Source of the DNA: Rhynchopus euleeides
Taxonomy: Eukaryota > Euglenozoa > Diplonemea > Diplonemida > Diplonemidae
Assembly (NCBI GenBank): GCA_963210315.1
Contig: OY723246.1
Span: 2,108,001 to 2,172,000 of the forward strand
Reading direction: 5' to 3'
DNA length: 64,000 nucleotides
In this document: one piece after another, positions 12,480 through 24,121 of the stretch
How positions within the stretch are numbered: the first letter of the stretch is position 1
Layout of the letters: every line of letters begins with the position of its first letter
The notes under the pieces: generated by a model
Seen by the model: the letters and a program-made list of their open reading frames with translations, nothing else
What the model was told of the DNA's origin: nothing
Databases searched by the model: none
Program-made: the position numbers and the translations under genes

Positions 12480-12966
12480 TTTTTGTTGTGCGGAGGGGTG
12501 GGGGGGGGGGGGGGGAAACGTTGGGGGGTTCGCGGGGTTCAGGTTCTCACGTTGCGTGCCCTCCCCCCAGGGGGACACACAGCGCGAAGCCCAAGATGCA
12601 ATACGAAGAGAAACAGCAGCGAAAGTGGCAGCGGTGGGCGGTGGGGTTTTGTTGTAGAGTCAGTGAAGGAGATCGGGGCGGATCGTGCATGTGTTGGCAT
12701 GCCTGCTGGGGGTGGGTGGGTGGGTGTGTGGAGGGTGTGGGTTGGTGCCTGGGGGGGTATACTACACTGCCGATCCACTCTGTTCCCCTTGTGTTGCTGT
12801 TGATGCGTTGGCCCACTGCGGCCTCCCTCCAACGACCCCCCGCCGGTGCAGGGGGGGGGGGGTGGTAGGAGGGCTGGCAGGCAGGGTCTGTGTTGTTTTT
12901 ATTGCACTACCACAGAGCTTTCCCCTTTAAAAAATGGCCCCCCGTCCCCGTCCCCCCCCCCCCCCC

Positions 12967-15908
12967 CAATGTTGTTAAAAACCCGGGTCTCAGAATAAAA
13001 ACCCCAAAAAACCCAAAAAACCGGGTTTAAACTCTAAAACCGGGTTTAAACTCGGTTTAAACCGAGTTTAAACCCAGTAAAAACCCAGCAGGAAGCTGCA
13101 GGGCGTTACGTACACTGAGGTGGTTTGCGGGAGGGGAGGGGGCCAGGGACGCGGCTGTTGTTCAACTTTCACAGGTCTTCGTCATCTGAGATCACTTCGA
13201 CTTCCGGTTCTTCCTGTGATTCAGAGTCCTCCTCCTCTTCTTCCTTCATCTTCTGCCACCATGCTTCGGCGGGTGCGCTGCACCTCAGGTGGTTGTGCAT
13301 GATGCACAGCTTGTGCAGCTTGTCGCCTTGGAGGCGATTCCGCTTGTCAGCGGAAAGCCAGCCCATGATAGAGAATGTGCGTTCAATCGTGGCAGATGAA
13401 GCGATGATACCTGTTCAGAGTTGAGTATTGTTGCGGGGCTGAGGTGACATGGCATACACGAGAGTTTTAACGCCTCACAGCTGAGTGGTGAGCCCTGCCC
13501 TATGAGGCGCCACCATGTGCACGGCGTTTTTTTGGCAGCGAGATACCAGAACTCCTCGTCCGCAAATGGGTCGACCTTTCCCAGAAACTCGATCAGGCAA
13601 GCCGACAACTGCACACCACCTTCTTTTTTGGTAAAACACACCCCGTGTGGTAGAGAAAATACGGCAAGAGTCTCGGTGGGTCGGAAGAGCAGATGGTTCC
13701 CGCAACAGCTCCCGGGGAGCGGCGGGTATTTCGCATAGGATGCCGGATGTGTGAACACGTTTGTGCGGTTTGCCCTGTGTTGTGTGAACATATGTGTATG
13801 TGTGTGTGTATGCTCCACCCAACCCGACACATTTTCTGTACTTCAGACAGGTAAGGTCACTCGACACGCGGGGGGGGGGGGTTTTGTGTGTGGTTTTTCT
13901 GCCAGCCGATATCACTAGCGCCAGCGAGAAAAAAAAAACGCGTGACGAGTGACGGGTTGTGGTGGAAGCGATCAATGCAAAAATCATCTGAAAGGAAGAC
14001 TCGAGAGACTGCTGCTGTATTTTCAGGAAAGCTGCCGCGGCCTTCTTCACCTTTTGCACCACTGGAACAAAAGATTTCACTTTCTTCGGCACCTCATTTG
14101 CATGGAAGATGGGCGTGAGCACTGTGGCTGCGGCTAACCACCCCCCTTCATGCGCCAGGTAGTGTTCGTACCGAGCCTGTATCCGGTTCGTCACTGCCTG
14201 CATTTTCTGCTTCGAAGAAGTGGAAGGCATCTCCTTCTTGGACGTCTTGCTTGCCTCAATGATGTAGTCAAGTGTTGGCAGTATGAATCCACAGGTGCTC
14301 ATGTCCGACTGGATAAGCTGGTCGCAGTAATGCGTGGCATTGACAAACGGCAGCAGGGCGAGTACGATTTTCCAGAACGCTGGCTCAAAAATTTCGGTCA
14401 AACCAGGACACGCAGCACTCACACGGTCGTCGGCGTTGAGGAGGAGAAGTGCGTCTTTGTTGTTCAGAACAAACTGAAACAGTTTGTGGACTGTCGTCCA
14501 TCTGTGTAGGTGTGGAAGACGGTTCATGGAATGCATGGGAATAGCGAAATACCTTGTGATGCACGCTCTTGGGATCGTGAGCTCTGGGAGATTGCAGGAG
14601 CGCTGCTTTTCGCACAGCGTTTCGCACATGTAGTCGGTGTTTCGAATTTGAGTCAACACTGACTTCAGTTTAGTCAGCACGTACTCAAATTCAAAACCTT
14701 GCTCTTTTTTATTGACGACGCGGCTTCCCAGGCAGTCATTTAAGCATCGTGAGATGCTGTGAGCACCACACACGACGGTTTTACAACTGCCGCCGAGGCG
14801 GTGTACCTCTTGCTGGAGGAGCCTGTTGGCCTTCTGCGCCGTCGAGTCGCCGTCGCTAATTGCGGCGACGATGCGTCCAAGCAGCTCCTGTTTGGTGTTG
14901 TTTGTTGTTGCTGTCAAGCGACTTGGTATACCTCAGGAATGGAATCGCGCATAACTGCATAGATGTGCTCGCCTTTCCCCTTCTTCTTATTCATCACAGC
15001 AGAGTGCAGCAACTCCGGGGGGGCGCCATCTGCACTCACGGACACACTGCACAGTTTCTGGCGCCTGTGCGTGCGCCACACATCACAGGTTACTGTGATG
15101 TGTTTTGCGCTGTGCAGCGCTTGGAGACGCGGTTTCATAACCGCGTCATACTTCTCATCGAGAAGTTTTCCCCCGAGTTGGTGCCTACTTGGCAGCTGTT
15201 TCACATCTATGCCGGGGCGTGTCACCCCTACCGCCTTGATGAAGTGTTCATCCTCGATGATGGAGAGGGGGAGCCCGGCAGCCAGTACAAAATCTGCCCA
15301 GGCATCCACGATCCTCGCCATCTCCGTCTCGTTGGGTCGGGGGGTCGCAACAATCCTGCATTGCCTGGCTGGTTTGGCAGCTGGTTTTGACTTCTTCTTA
15401 GGGGGGTCTCCTCCGGGCGTTGCTGGCGTTGCTGGTGCTGCTGGTACTGCTGGTGCTGGCGGTGCTGGTGCGGGTGCGGCCTGCGCATCAACGTAGACAA
15501 CTTCGCGGTCATCTTCTGCGTCGTCACTGCGGCTCCTTTTTTTTTGAATCTCCGCCTTCGCCTTGTCGCGCTTCTCTGCAGGGACGCTGTCACAGCCGCC
15601 GAGATGCTGTTTTAGGCGCTGTCCGTTAACACTCCAGAGGACTGTGTTGCAGTGTTTGCAGCGGGCGCCCTTCCGCTGCCCCTGCGTCTGCTCCACGAAC
15701 TCGCTCCTGCTCCAGCATGCAGGACGACCGCCAGCCATTTTTTTCTTGGCTTCGGAGTCTGCACTGGGATGGTACGGGTGGTAGAGTAAAAAAAACCCCC
15801 CGCTCCCGCCCCCCACCAAAAAACCGAGTTTAAACCCGAGAAATCCCAGGAATAAAAACCATAAAAACCCAGTTTAAACCCGAGTTTAAACCCACCCTAA
15901 CAACATTG
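12967..15908 (-). mobile_element. hAT DNA transposon with BED/DUF659/hATC transposase
   Basis: Ends are short inverted repeats CAATGTTGTTA (12967) and TAACAACATTG (to 15908). Both subterminal regions are built of GGTTTAAAC/GTTTAAACC motifs (12985-13085 and 15825-15895). Poly-C flanks both ends, so an 8-bp duplication of C is compatible but cannot be proved. The single gene runs right to left (see the transposase entry). About 2.9 kb, a usual size for an autonomous hAT element. Confidence 0.85.
13169..15738 (-). CDS. hAT transposase (BED finger, DUF659, hAT C-terminal), possibly interrupted
   Basis: Read on the minus strand from ATG at 15738. The N-terminus has a BED-type zinc finger (CKHCNTVLWSVNGQRLKQH..C), then an Ala/Pro linker, then a DUF659-like block (ITVTCDVWRTHRRQKL). 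A 44-nt phase-0 gap at 14931-14888 (GTATAC...ACAG) restores SIPE|ELLGRIVAAISDGDS in one frame. The next exon carries VVCGAHSISRCLNDCLG. Near the end a 47-nt GTATGC...ACAG intron (13457-13411) rejoins CEALKLSC to IIASSATIERTFSIMG, the conserved hAT dimerisation motif, followed by an acidic tail. The stretch ~13990-13650 does not join cleanly and contains the AAGCGATCAATGCA variant of the retroelement repeat, so it is either a longer intron or an insertion. The protein would bind element ends and catalyse cut-and-paste transposition. Activity is uncertain. Confidence 0.7.
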
Positions 15909-15916
15909 CCCCCCCC

Positions 15917-18900
15917 CGGACATGATTCGCGCCACCCCTGCTGACGTTGATTTCAAAGAAACGTTCTCCTCCTCCCCCCTCTCCGAGATGCTCTGTGCCT
16001 TGTGGGGTTGTTCCGCCCCCCCACCGGTCATCTCCCTCGAGGGAGGTGCCTCCTGTGTATCGTACTCCCCTGGTGTCTAGGCTATAATGAACCCGATGTG
16101 TTTTTTTGGGAGGTGTTCAGCGTTTGAAGAACGCCGTGAAAAATCGAACACCTCCCGACGTTGCTCCTCTCTCTTCTCGCTCGGAATTCACTCAGGTTGC
16201 AGCGGTTTGTTTCGTCAGAGGCGGTCTTCGCTCCGGTGCTGAATACGGTGCATTTCTTCCCATTTCAAATTCATGGGAGAAACAAATTCGCCGAGGCTGC
16301 TTCCCAAAAATATGCCGATCGCGAAGACCCCCTCAGACAGCCACAATCCCCCTCGCCAGCCCGCCCCCACGTTCACGATACTGCCGTGAGGCGTCGTCAA
16401 CGCGACAACAGGGCAGGCTACTGTGTGAGTCGCCTCCCCCCCCCAATCCCTTTTTCCGGATTTATTTTCTGCCTTGCTCGTTCGCTTTGGCTCAGGCCGT
16501 GCCCCGAAAATCCGAATCCACCCTTTGAAATCCTTCGAAGAACACAACCCTTTCTGTTGGCGACCTGCCCCACCCCACCCCACCCCCGATTGGTGATCAG
16601 CGCACCCCAGGCGTGATGTGTGTGTGCAAGCGGCATGGCTGCTGCGAGCTGTGAAATGGAAGCCTCTTCTGATGCCACTCTGTGCCAAGATTGGGCCGGT
16701 CTGTCGTTTGGGGAGTCTCGTTATTTCGCCTGACGATTCTGCCGTGAAAAACAGCTTCAGGGCTGAGGAGCCCCTCAGCAGGTTTCCCGGCAAACGGGCA
16801 GGGCAGTTTGTGGCAGGCTGTATCGTTCTCGCGCTGTGGGGTTCATTTCTTGCAGTGCAGTAGCAGGCATGTGTGGTGTGTGGTTCTTTCTGCAAAGCAA
16901 GCCCCCCCCCCCGGCCCACCCTCCAGTGCAAGCTTTTCTCTAACACCTGCCTTGCATGGGAGGATGGGGTTCGTTTCGCAAAGGCTCGCTTCACCGTTCG
17001 ACGTTCCCCCCCCGTCGCTGGCCCGGTCATGCAGCGAATAGCGCTGCTGTCTTGGTGCCGTGCCCTCTCTTCCAACTCTAGCCATACAGAGCGGGCCGCG
17101 CGTGGGTGGGGCATTGGCAACCTGATGATCGAGCCAGATTCTTTTTTTTTCCCAACAAGGTGTCTTGTCAGGCGGAAATACAGCGGTAGGGAGTGCTGAG
17201 TGTTGGCCTGCACGAGCCACCGTTGTATTTCGCGCGGAAGCACCAACATCCCCGCCAGAAATGAATCGGAAGAATGGGAAGAAGACCAACGCAGGAAGAA
17301 GGACCACTCCCTGGTGCCATCTGCCTCGGACTTGGCGTTGAGGCCGATGAGGAACCGGCAGGGGGGGACGTCGCAGCGTAGGCTCGAAAAGAGATGGCAT
17401 GCAGAGTTTGGTCCACGTGTTAGCCCTTGTGGTACTGTTCAGAGGGTGTCTGAAATGTGTGCGAGTGTGCGCTACACTAAAAGAGTGTGTGCGTGGTGTC
17501 TGGTGTGGGATTTCATGTGTTTTTATACGGCAGGAATTGTCCAACTGCTGCAACCCCCCCCCCCCTCTCTCTCTCATCACACGGATGTATCTCGCAGCAT
17601 CTTCTACGCACATTGACATTGTGAGAGACCAAGTGATGCTGTGAGCAGCACCCCACCCCACCCCACCCCTCGCTCGCCCGCCCCCTCCCCCTGCCCATTC
17701 AACCCACCTCTGCCTGCACAAGAGGGGGCGGGACCAAGTCTAAAGTAAACCTTACCTTTGGGGGTCTTCGCTCTTCACGGCAAGATTTCGGCAAAAAAAC
17801 AAACAAGCTTCGGCGTGTTTCTCCTCCAAAGGAGGGGCAATATTGAGTCACAAAAATGCACCGTCTTCGGCGCCGTAGGGGGAAGCCCCCTTACTCTACT
17901 TTACTGTAGCTTCCTCCCCTCACCCTGCAAGGGTCTGAGTTTTTCTAGCCGTGGAGGCCACCAGCCCACACTCAACTAATCGAGGAAATGGGTGTGCGAA
18001 TGGTGGCGCTGATGACGAGTGAGCGGGGATACGATGGAGAGCTTTAGGGCAGGTTGTGCAAGATGGTGCGGGGTGTGCATCACAGTGGAGGTGTCGTATG
18101 TGCTTTGTTTGCCCGGTGTGACCGGCACTACATCTCCAAAAGAGAAGATATATACGCGTAAGAGCTACGAAAATCAGCCTCTTCAGAGGCACCGTTCTTT
18201 GTTGTTGCACTACACTGCAAACAGCAGCCGCCGGCAAGGGATGAAAAAAAAAACAAGGATGCGTGCTGCGCTGTGAGCATCACGTGTCACCGCAGCTAAC
18301 CAACCAAACGTGTTTCATGATTCTAACCCCCTTTCGGGCAAGGCATCGACGAGCGAGGGTGGGGGGAGTGAGGGAGGGGGTGGGGGGAAGGAAGGAAATG
18401 GTTGTGTGTGGAGGCCCTCCAGTCCACACTGATGCCCTCCAGGTGGGGTGGGGAAGAGGGGGGGGGGGGGTGGGGTGGGTGGTTGTCCTGTGACGTTGCC
18501 CTACACATACGCAGACCCACCTCCACTCCCCCTCCCCCCCCCCCCGGGCCCCCCCCCCAGGCCCATATTTTGTGCTTTGGCTCGGAATACAACAGACAGG
18601 AAAATACAAAGGCACAACGGGAGCGGGGCACTGGACCATCCCTAAGGTAGGACGAGGGGGGTGGGGGTGGGGGTGGGAGGGAGATGCCGTCGGTAGTCGG
18701 AGGTGGTTTTCTTTAGCCGCTTCTGAGGGCAAGCGGGTCCCCCCCCCCCCCTCAGCACCACGACCATCATCGCCATCGCCATCGCCCCCCCCTCCCTCAC
18801 CCCGCTCAACTCGCAGGGCGTTTTGGCCTGGCGTTCCTCCGCACATCCCGTCCCGCCAGGTCACAGCCCCCTCCACCCCACCACTAATAAGGTAACCCAA

Positions 18901-18933
18901 CCACCTCATCCTTCAGCACCCTGCATCGGTCCG
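15917..18933. other. Intergenic, ~3 kb without a recognised gene
   Basis: No ORF with recognisable domains. G/C homopolymers occur at 16436-16443, 16903-16912, 17554-17564 and in 18450-18560. Two stretches contain GGTCTTCGC / GCGAAGACC motifs (16213-16325 and 17762-17870) resembling the ends of the small palindromic element at ~46495, so MITE debris is likely. A pyrimidine tract and CAG (18920-18926) lie just upstream of the next ATG and could be its splice acceptor. Confidence 0.4.
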
Positions 18934-20155
18934 ATGTCGACAAGCCTGCTTGGTGGGGGTCTCCGGTTCGCGAGGAGTGTGGCGGGGGAGAAGAGCGCCT
19001 TCACAGAGGAGACAAAGTCGCATCCGCTGAACGTGCTGAAGTTCCGCGGGCGCCTGCACACCTACGATGGGTGTGATGTCCACAGGGAGGTGTGCGGGGC
19101 GTATTTCCCCAGGCACCGCTGCACATACGTCAATGAGATCAAGGATACGCAGCGCCTGGGGGAGCACGGGATCAAGCTGATATCTCTGTACAACGAGGAT
19201 GTGTACCTCAAGGAGGATGGCGACTACTTCTACACAGAGGATTTCAAGGTCGGGGCGCAGCTGAAGCTGGGCGTGGCAACGGGGGCTGCCGCAAAGGGCA
19301 AGTCCCCTACAATCATCGTGACGGATGTGGACGACTCGAAGCTGTCCTACCGCACGGCAGGCCCGCACAAGGGGGAGGAGGGGGAGCCGGAGGTGGCGCC
19401 TGCGGCCACCTGGGACAAGACAACCTTCCTGTCGCTGGGGACGATGCTGTTCTCTGCCGGGTCGGCGCGTGTGCAGGAGCGTGTCGCGTCCCTCAAGCAG
19501 GTGCAGGCGCAGCGGGCGGGCATCTTCGCGCTGAACAACGGGCAGGAGGCGTACAGCCTCCTGGTGCAGCTTGGGGAGGCGGCGGGGGGACAGGTGTCGT
19601 GGGACAGTTTCATCAGGGCCGCATGTGGCCCGCCCAATGAGTACCGTAATATGTGCATTGCTGCGGCGTTTAAGAAGATTGACTACAACAAGGACTTTGT
19701 TGTGACGCTGCAGGAGCTGCAAGAGTTCTACTGCCCGAAGTACCACCCCAAGGTGCTGACAGGCGAGTCGTTCGAAGGGGATATCATGGAGAAGTTTATC
19801 GGTGCTTTCGCACAGTACGCTGTTGATGGGCTGGTGACGTTCGCACAATTCTGCGACTACTACCAAGGTATTGCCACTGTATCCTTGCTGTGTTGTGTGG
19901 GCTGTTAGGGTTTCATCTGTATTGGTGGGATCCGCTTCACGGAGCCTTTGCCATCGGATGGAATTACGATAATGCAGAAGGGGGCCCGTTGGTTTGATTG
20001 GCACGCCACAGGTCCATCCGTTCCGCCAACGTATCACCCCCTGCCCCTCCACAGGCGCCAGCACACGCATCTCCGACGACGACACATTCCTGTTCATGAT
20101 GGAGCGGTGCTACAACCTTGACAACAGGAACCTCACGAGCGCACCGTTCCGCTGA
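18934..20155 (+). CDS. Calcyphosine-like EF-hand protein
   Basis: Exons 18934-19867 and 20055-20155 (intron GTATTG...ACAG, phase 1) give about 344 residues. The C-terminal half matches calcyphosine in layout: a helix IAAAFKKIDYNKDFVVTLQE containing an EF-hand loop (DYNKDFVVTLQE, residues ~250-261), then YCPKYHPKVLTGE, a second degenerate EF hand (VDGLVTFAQF), and FCDYYQGASTRISDDDTF at the splice join, equivalent to the conserved end of calcyphosines. The N-terminal ~150 residues (FRGRLHTYDGCDVHREVCG) I do not recognise. Calcyphosines bind calcium; in ciliates and flagellates relatives are often flagellar, but nothing here shows location. A second EF-hand gene follows 550 bp downstream in the same direction. 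Confidence 0.75.
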
Positions 20156-20701
20156 GTTTGCACCTGAGACAGCAAAGCTGCTACACATGTACGGCCAATG
20201 TCTTGGGTGACGTGGAGTGGTGCTGCCGGCTAGTTTTCATTTTGGGAAGCATTTCCCAAATCCCCAAAACGGGTTGGAGCCTTGGAGCACTCATGAAAGT
20301 CGACAGAACCGTGTGCTGCAGGGATGTGGTCCAAGAGGTTGGGTCATGGCGAGCGACACTTCTTTTGGGCGGGCTGTGTTTTCTGAGCAGATGTGGCAGT
20401 TTGCACTTCCGTGCAAACCCCTTCTGTACTTCCCGAGGCACGGCTTTCCCTGTGTTCCCCCATGCCCCTGCCGCCTAAGCTAACCCCATGCCCATGTCGC
20501 GTTAAGGCTGGGGCCTAAGTGGGTTGATGGCTGCCCCATACCCTAGACCCCGCACTATGCCCCAGTGCCCCAGCGCTCCAAAGCTGCTTTCTGCATCCAC
20601 GGGCTTGCCTCTGTCGCCCTTTCAGGGCCTGGATAGGGATAGCGCAGCGCACCTTGCCACCACCACCCTGCAGTTTCATTTTGTTGAACTCATCCGAGGA
20701 G

Positions 20702-22120
20702 ATGATCAAAAGTCCCGATGTGCACAAGGTGCTGAGCGCGCACGGCGGCGGGCTTCTGACGTATGCGGCGTTCACTGAGGGGCTTGAGTTGCTGAATATC
20801 AAACTCGAGCCGCAGGTGACGAACGAGCTCTTCTCCAAGGCTGACACCGACATGAACGGGGTCATCAGCGTGCAGGAGTTCCACAAGTTTTCGGAGAACT
20901 TCCCCACGCTCATCGACTGCTTGTACCACCGCAGCAGGGACGTCGACAACGAGCGCTCCTACAAACAGCAGGAGACCGACGCGATTGCCGCACTGAAGGC
21001 GGCTATGACGCAGGAGCAGCGTGCACGTGAGGATCAGCAGCGTGCTGCTGAGGAGACAAGCCGCTTCGAGGCGGCGCTCGCTTCTCAGAAGGACCGCACC
21101 GCGAAGCTGAAGGAAGCTGAGCAGAAGCAGCGCACCGACCTGGGTGCCATGCGGCAGAGCGTCGAGGCGCAGAAGAGCGAGATGTTCGACCTCAAGGTGG
21201 CCACGAAGGGCTGCCGTACAGACGCAGTCCAGCACCGCAGCAATGCATCCCTGCTGGAGACCAAGGCCGCGCAGCTCGAGCATGACGCGGCGGAGACGGG
21301 CTCAGAGCTGCAGAACGCTGTGTCGCGGCTGAAGGCAATCGAGCAGATGCTGCTGGAGCAGCAGCAGGTCGTCGGCAAGCTGCAGGAAAACAACGACCGC
21401 ATCACCCAAGCCATGCAGCAGTCGCGCGACGAGGCGGCACAGCAGCTCCTGCTGTCGCAGCAGAAGGACGAGGCCGCAAACGAGCAGGAGGCTGCTGTGG
21501 CTGCACGCGAGGAAGCCATCCGTGCCGCAGAGCATGAGTGCTACGAGGCCATTGCAAACCTGAAGCGTGCGGAGGCTGCCACGATGGCCGAGGCACAGCG
21601 CGAGCATGAGGACATGACACACCTCAGCCGCATCCGCGACAAGGAGATTGCAGCGAACCAGGCGCTGGAGCAGGCGGTGCAGCGGGTCGAGTCTTCGCAG
21701 CGCAGCATCGAGTCCACCCGAGACGCACGCCACCAGTACACCACGAAGCGTGTGCTGGAGCACGGCGAGGAGATGATCCTGCTGCGGGAGGAGATCGAGC
21801 TCCGCAGGCAGCGCGACACCCTCGTCGAGCAGGAGCAGTCGCTGCGCGACTCATTCGCGCAATTCTCGCGCGACTCCTCCGGCACACCCGCGCGTGTCGT
21901 CCCGCCCTCCTCACCTGCCAGTGTCGCCAGGAGCGCGGCACGCATGCCCCCAACATCGCCCGTGGCAACGTCGACGGTGCAGTCCTCGCCTGCCGGTCGC
22001 CCTGTGCACAGCGGCTTGCAGGGCCCGCCTGCAGCACGGTCCAGGCTGAGCGTGGGCCGCCCCACCCACAGCAACCTCCCACTGCCGCGTGTGCCTGCCG
22101 CGCATGCGTCGCAGCCGTAG
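20702..22120 (+). CDS. EF-hand and coiled-coil protein
   Basis: About 472 residues. Residues ~48-59 form a canonical EF-hand loop DTDMNGVISVQE, preceded by a weaker partner hand. Residues ~75-390 are an almost unbroken Glu/Gln/Ala/Arg-rich coiled coil with heptad character, and the last ~80 residues are Ser/Pro-rich and probably disordered. I chose the ATG at 20702 because it follows a possible acceptor CCCTGCAG (ends 20672) by ~30 nt; the frame is open further upstream, so an extra 5' exon is possible. It lies directly after the calcyphosine-like gene, and adjacent calcium-binding genes on one strand could share a transcript. Function unknown; a calcium-regulated cytoskeletal scaffold is a guess. 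Confidence 0.65.
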   Translation: MIKSPDVHKVLSAHGGGLLTYAAFTEGLELLNIKLEPQVTNELFSKADTDMNGVISVQEFHKFSENFPTLIDCLYHRSRDVDNERSYKQQETDAIAALKAAMTQEQRAREDQQRAAEETSRFEAALASQKDRTAKLKEAEQKQRTDLGAMRQSVEAQKSEMFDLKVATKGCRTDAVQHRSNASLLETKAAQLEHDAAETGSELQNAVSRLKAIEQMLLEQQQVVGKLQENNDRITQAMQQSRDEAAQQLLLSQQKDEAANEQEAAVAAREEAIRAAEHECYEAIANLKRAEAATMAEAQREHEDMTHLSRIRDKEIAANQALEQAVQRVESSQRSIESTRDARHQYTTKRVLEHGEEMILLREEIELRRQRDTLVEQEQSLRDSFAQFSRDSSGTPARVVPPSSPASVARSAARMPPTSPVATSTVQSSPAGRPVHSGLQGPPAARSRLSVGRPTHSNLPLPRVPAAHASQP

Positions 22121-22435
22121 CCACACCCTGTACCCTGCGAACAACTGTGCCCAAGATGTTGTGTGTTTTTGGGGGATGTGTGGGGCCCTCTGCCCAACCG
22201 GGGGCTGCCCCCCCCCGACGGGGAATGGGGGGGCTTGTTGTGTTCTGCACGTTGAGGCGAAGAGTCCACCGGCACACGCCCCCACACCCCCACACCCCCC
22301 GCCCCCTTGCTTTGTTTCCTTTCAACCTGTCGAAAGTAAAGGCGGAGGGAGTGCCACTGCAAAGAAGACTTGCAGACCTGGAGTACCGTGTGTGTGGAGG
22401 CGGGTGCCCCATCGCGCCAAGAGAGCTACTTTTAA
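22121..22435. other. Intergenic 3' flank of EF-hand gene
   Basis: C- and G-rich simple sequence (CACCCC runs at 22278-22310); no gene seen. Confidence 0.4.
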
Positions 22436-22498
22436 GGAAGCGTCAACGCAAAAAAGAAACCAAAGCAAAAAGTGCCGAACAAAGCGCAGTGACACTTT
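22436..22498 (+). repeat. Solo B-repeat of the VIPER-like retroelement family
   Basis: Begins GGAAGCGTCAACGCA and runs to GTGACACTTT; nearly identical over its length to the B1 and B2 repeats of the retroelement at 52223-56770 (56547-56609 and 56706-56768). No A-repeat lies upstream, so this is a fragment. Confidence 0.8.
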
Positions 22499-22964
22499 GC
22501 TTCGTGCGCCTTGGACACTCGCGGCAAACGAGCTCCACGTGTGTATGTGCTGTCGTGTTGTCGTGCTTGGGCGGCCACCCCGAGGGGTGGCAGCCCGTGC
22601 AGGCTGAGGCTGAGGCGTGCGGTGCGTGACAGTGTGTGCCACTGCATCCAAGCTTCGCTGCCAATGTGGAGCATGCACCTGTCATCTGTGGACTCCTTTG
22701 TGCCTGTCTCGCGGTGCCCTCTGCCCTGTAGTTTGTCTGTATCTAGAAACTTGCTGGGTGTTAGAACGTGTGAGCCCTTGTGAACTTGTCCGGCAAGGCA
22801 ACAATATGAATGCGCGAAGGAGGAGCTGGTCGTGGTATTCCTGCTGCTGGGAATTGCTGTGTGTGTGACCCCCGCACCCCCGGTCACTACCCCCCCCCCC
22901 CCCCCCCCCCCCCGCCCCCACTTTTTGGCACGTTGCACACCATGCCACCACATTATCTATATTA

Positions 22965-23670
22965 CTGGGGGGGGCAAATACTAGAGGGCCCCTCTATTAT
23001 TCACCGTGCCAGCCGACGAAAATGGGGGTTTTCGGACCCCCTCCACTATTTGCTTTTTGGGGGGTGGAAATTTCGCGCTCTTGAATTTGGCATCTGTGCG
23101 GCTCGGAGTGGGGTCGTTTTGTCGGTCGACCACCTGATTTGATCCGAGTTTGGCGGGGCTGAGCGGTCTTATATGCCAAAAAAATCCACGATTTTCCAAA
23201 TCAGCTGGGTCGATGTGCCAAACTTCATCTAGAAATGTGGGTCAGAGGCTGATCCTCAGAGGATGTGACTGGGGGCAGCGAACACCCCAGCTACCCACCC
23301 AGCGGGACCCCCTCTTTGGGTGTTCCAAAACCCCGATATTCCTCGGAACGTTTGGAATTTGTGCAGATCGTAGTGGGTCATGGTGGTAGAGGTACCAAGC
23401 TTCACCCATGAAACCTGGGTCTGGTTCAGGGACTGGTGATGGGTGTCCAAAACCCCGTTCTTTTGAACGTTTGGGATCTGTGCGGATCGTGGTGGGGTCA
23501 TTTTGGCTATGGGGTGCCTGCGAGCACCACTTACGGATGCAAAAAACAGACTCACACCCCCCTCAATTATTTGGCCAGGTGCGCCGCCAAAACCGCCGGT
23601 TTCCATACCCCTCTATTATTTGACCCCCCGCTATTATTTGCCCCCCCCACAACTATTTGCCCCCCCCCAG
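22965..23670. mobile_element. TA-flanked TIR element with G-tract ends
   Basis: Left end CTGGGGGGGGCAAATA, right end the inverted equivalent TATTTGCCCCCCCCCAG, with TA outside each end (22963-22964 and 23671-23672). CAAATA/TATTTG plus C/G tracts are iterated at the right side (23620-23670). The interior contains three diverged copies of a ~75-bp unit (about 23023-23128, 23317-23387, 23438-23510), each with ...TGTGCGGATCGT-like and GGGGTCATTTTG-like segments; a related unit occurs in inverse sense at ~51855-51950. No coding sequence. Non-autonomous, TA-specific. Confidence 0.75.
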
Positions 23671-23672
23671 TA

Positions 23673-24121
23673 GGTGGGTCATGATGGCGGCTCCTGGCAG
23701 GAGGGCACATGATGCTCAGTGCACAATAGACTAGAGTCTCTGATCTCCGATGTGACCGATACCGTGCCTCAGCGGCACAACCATCTGACTGATGCTGCTG
23801 CCAGGCAGAGGAACGCACCGCTGCCTCCACAGTCTGGCACAAGCCTGTGATGACATTACACATTAGGAAGCTCTGTGTATTCCCTCAAGGGAAGGTGAGC
23901 ATACTTTAAAGAATAGGTCGAGACTGAGGCACCACACCACCATGCCGTGCATGCTGCCCACTGCAGGGCCACGCACCAGCGGCTCTCAGAGCCCCCCCGA
24001 TTGATACGATATCCCTTATCCCCGTGACGCCATCCACACCACCCCCGCTGCAGGGTACACAGCGCTGCCCGGTTCCATGTTGCGTGTTGGCGTGGGGGCG
24101 GCGTAACTGCCGAGTGTGACA
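23673..24121. other. 5' flank of the 24 kb gene
   Basis: No gene. A likely splice acceptor CCGCTGCAG ends at 24051. The presumed leader from there to ATG 24122 contains an upstream ATG (24078) with a short reading frame. Confidence 0.4.

Noticed and set aside
16106-17721. Several 100-340-codon ORFs on both strands
   Set aside because: No recognisable motif, many rare-residue and homopolymer runs, and frames interrupted by simple sequence.
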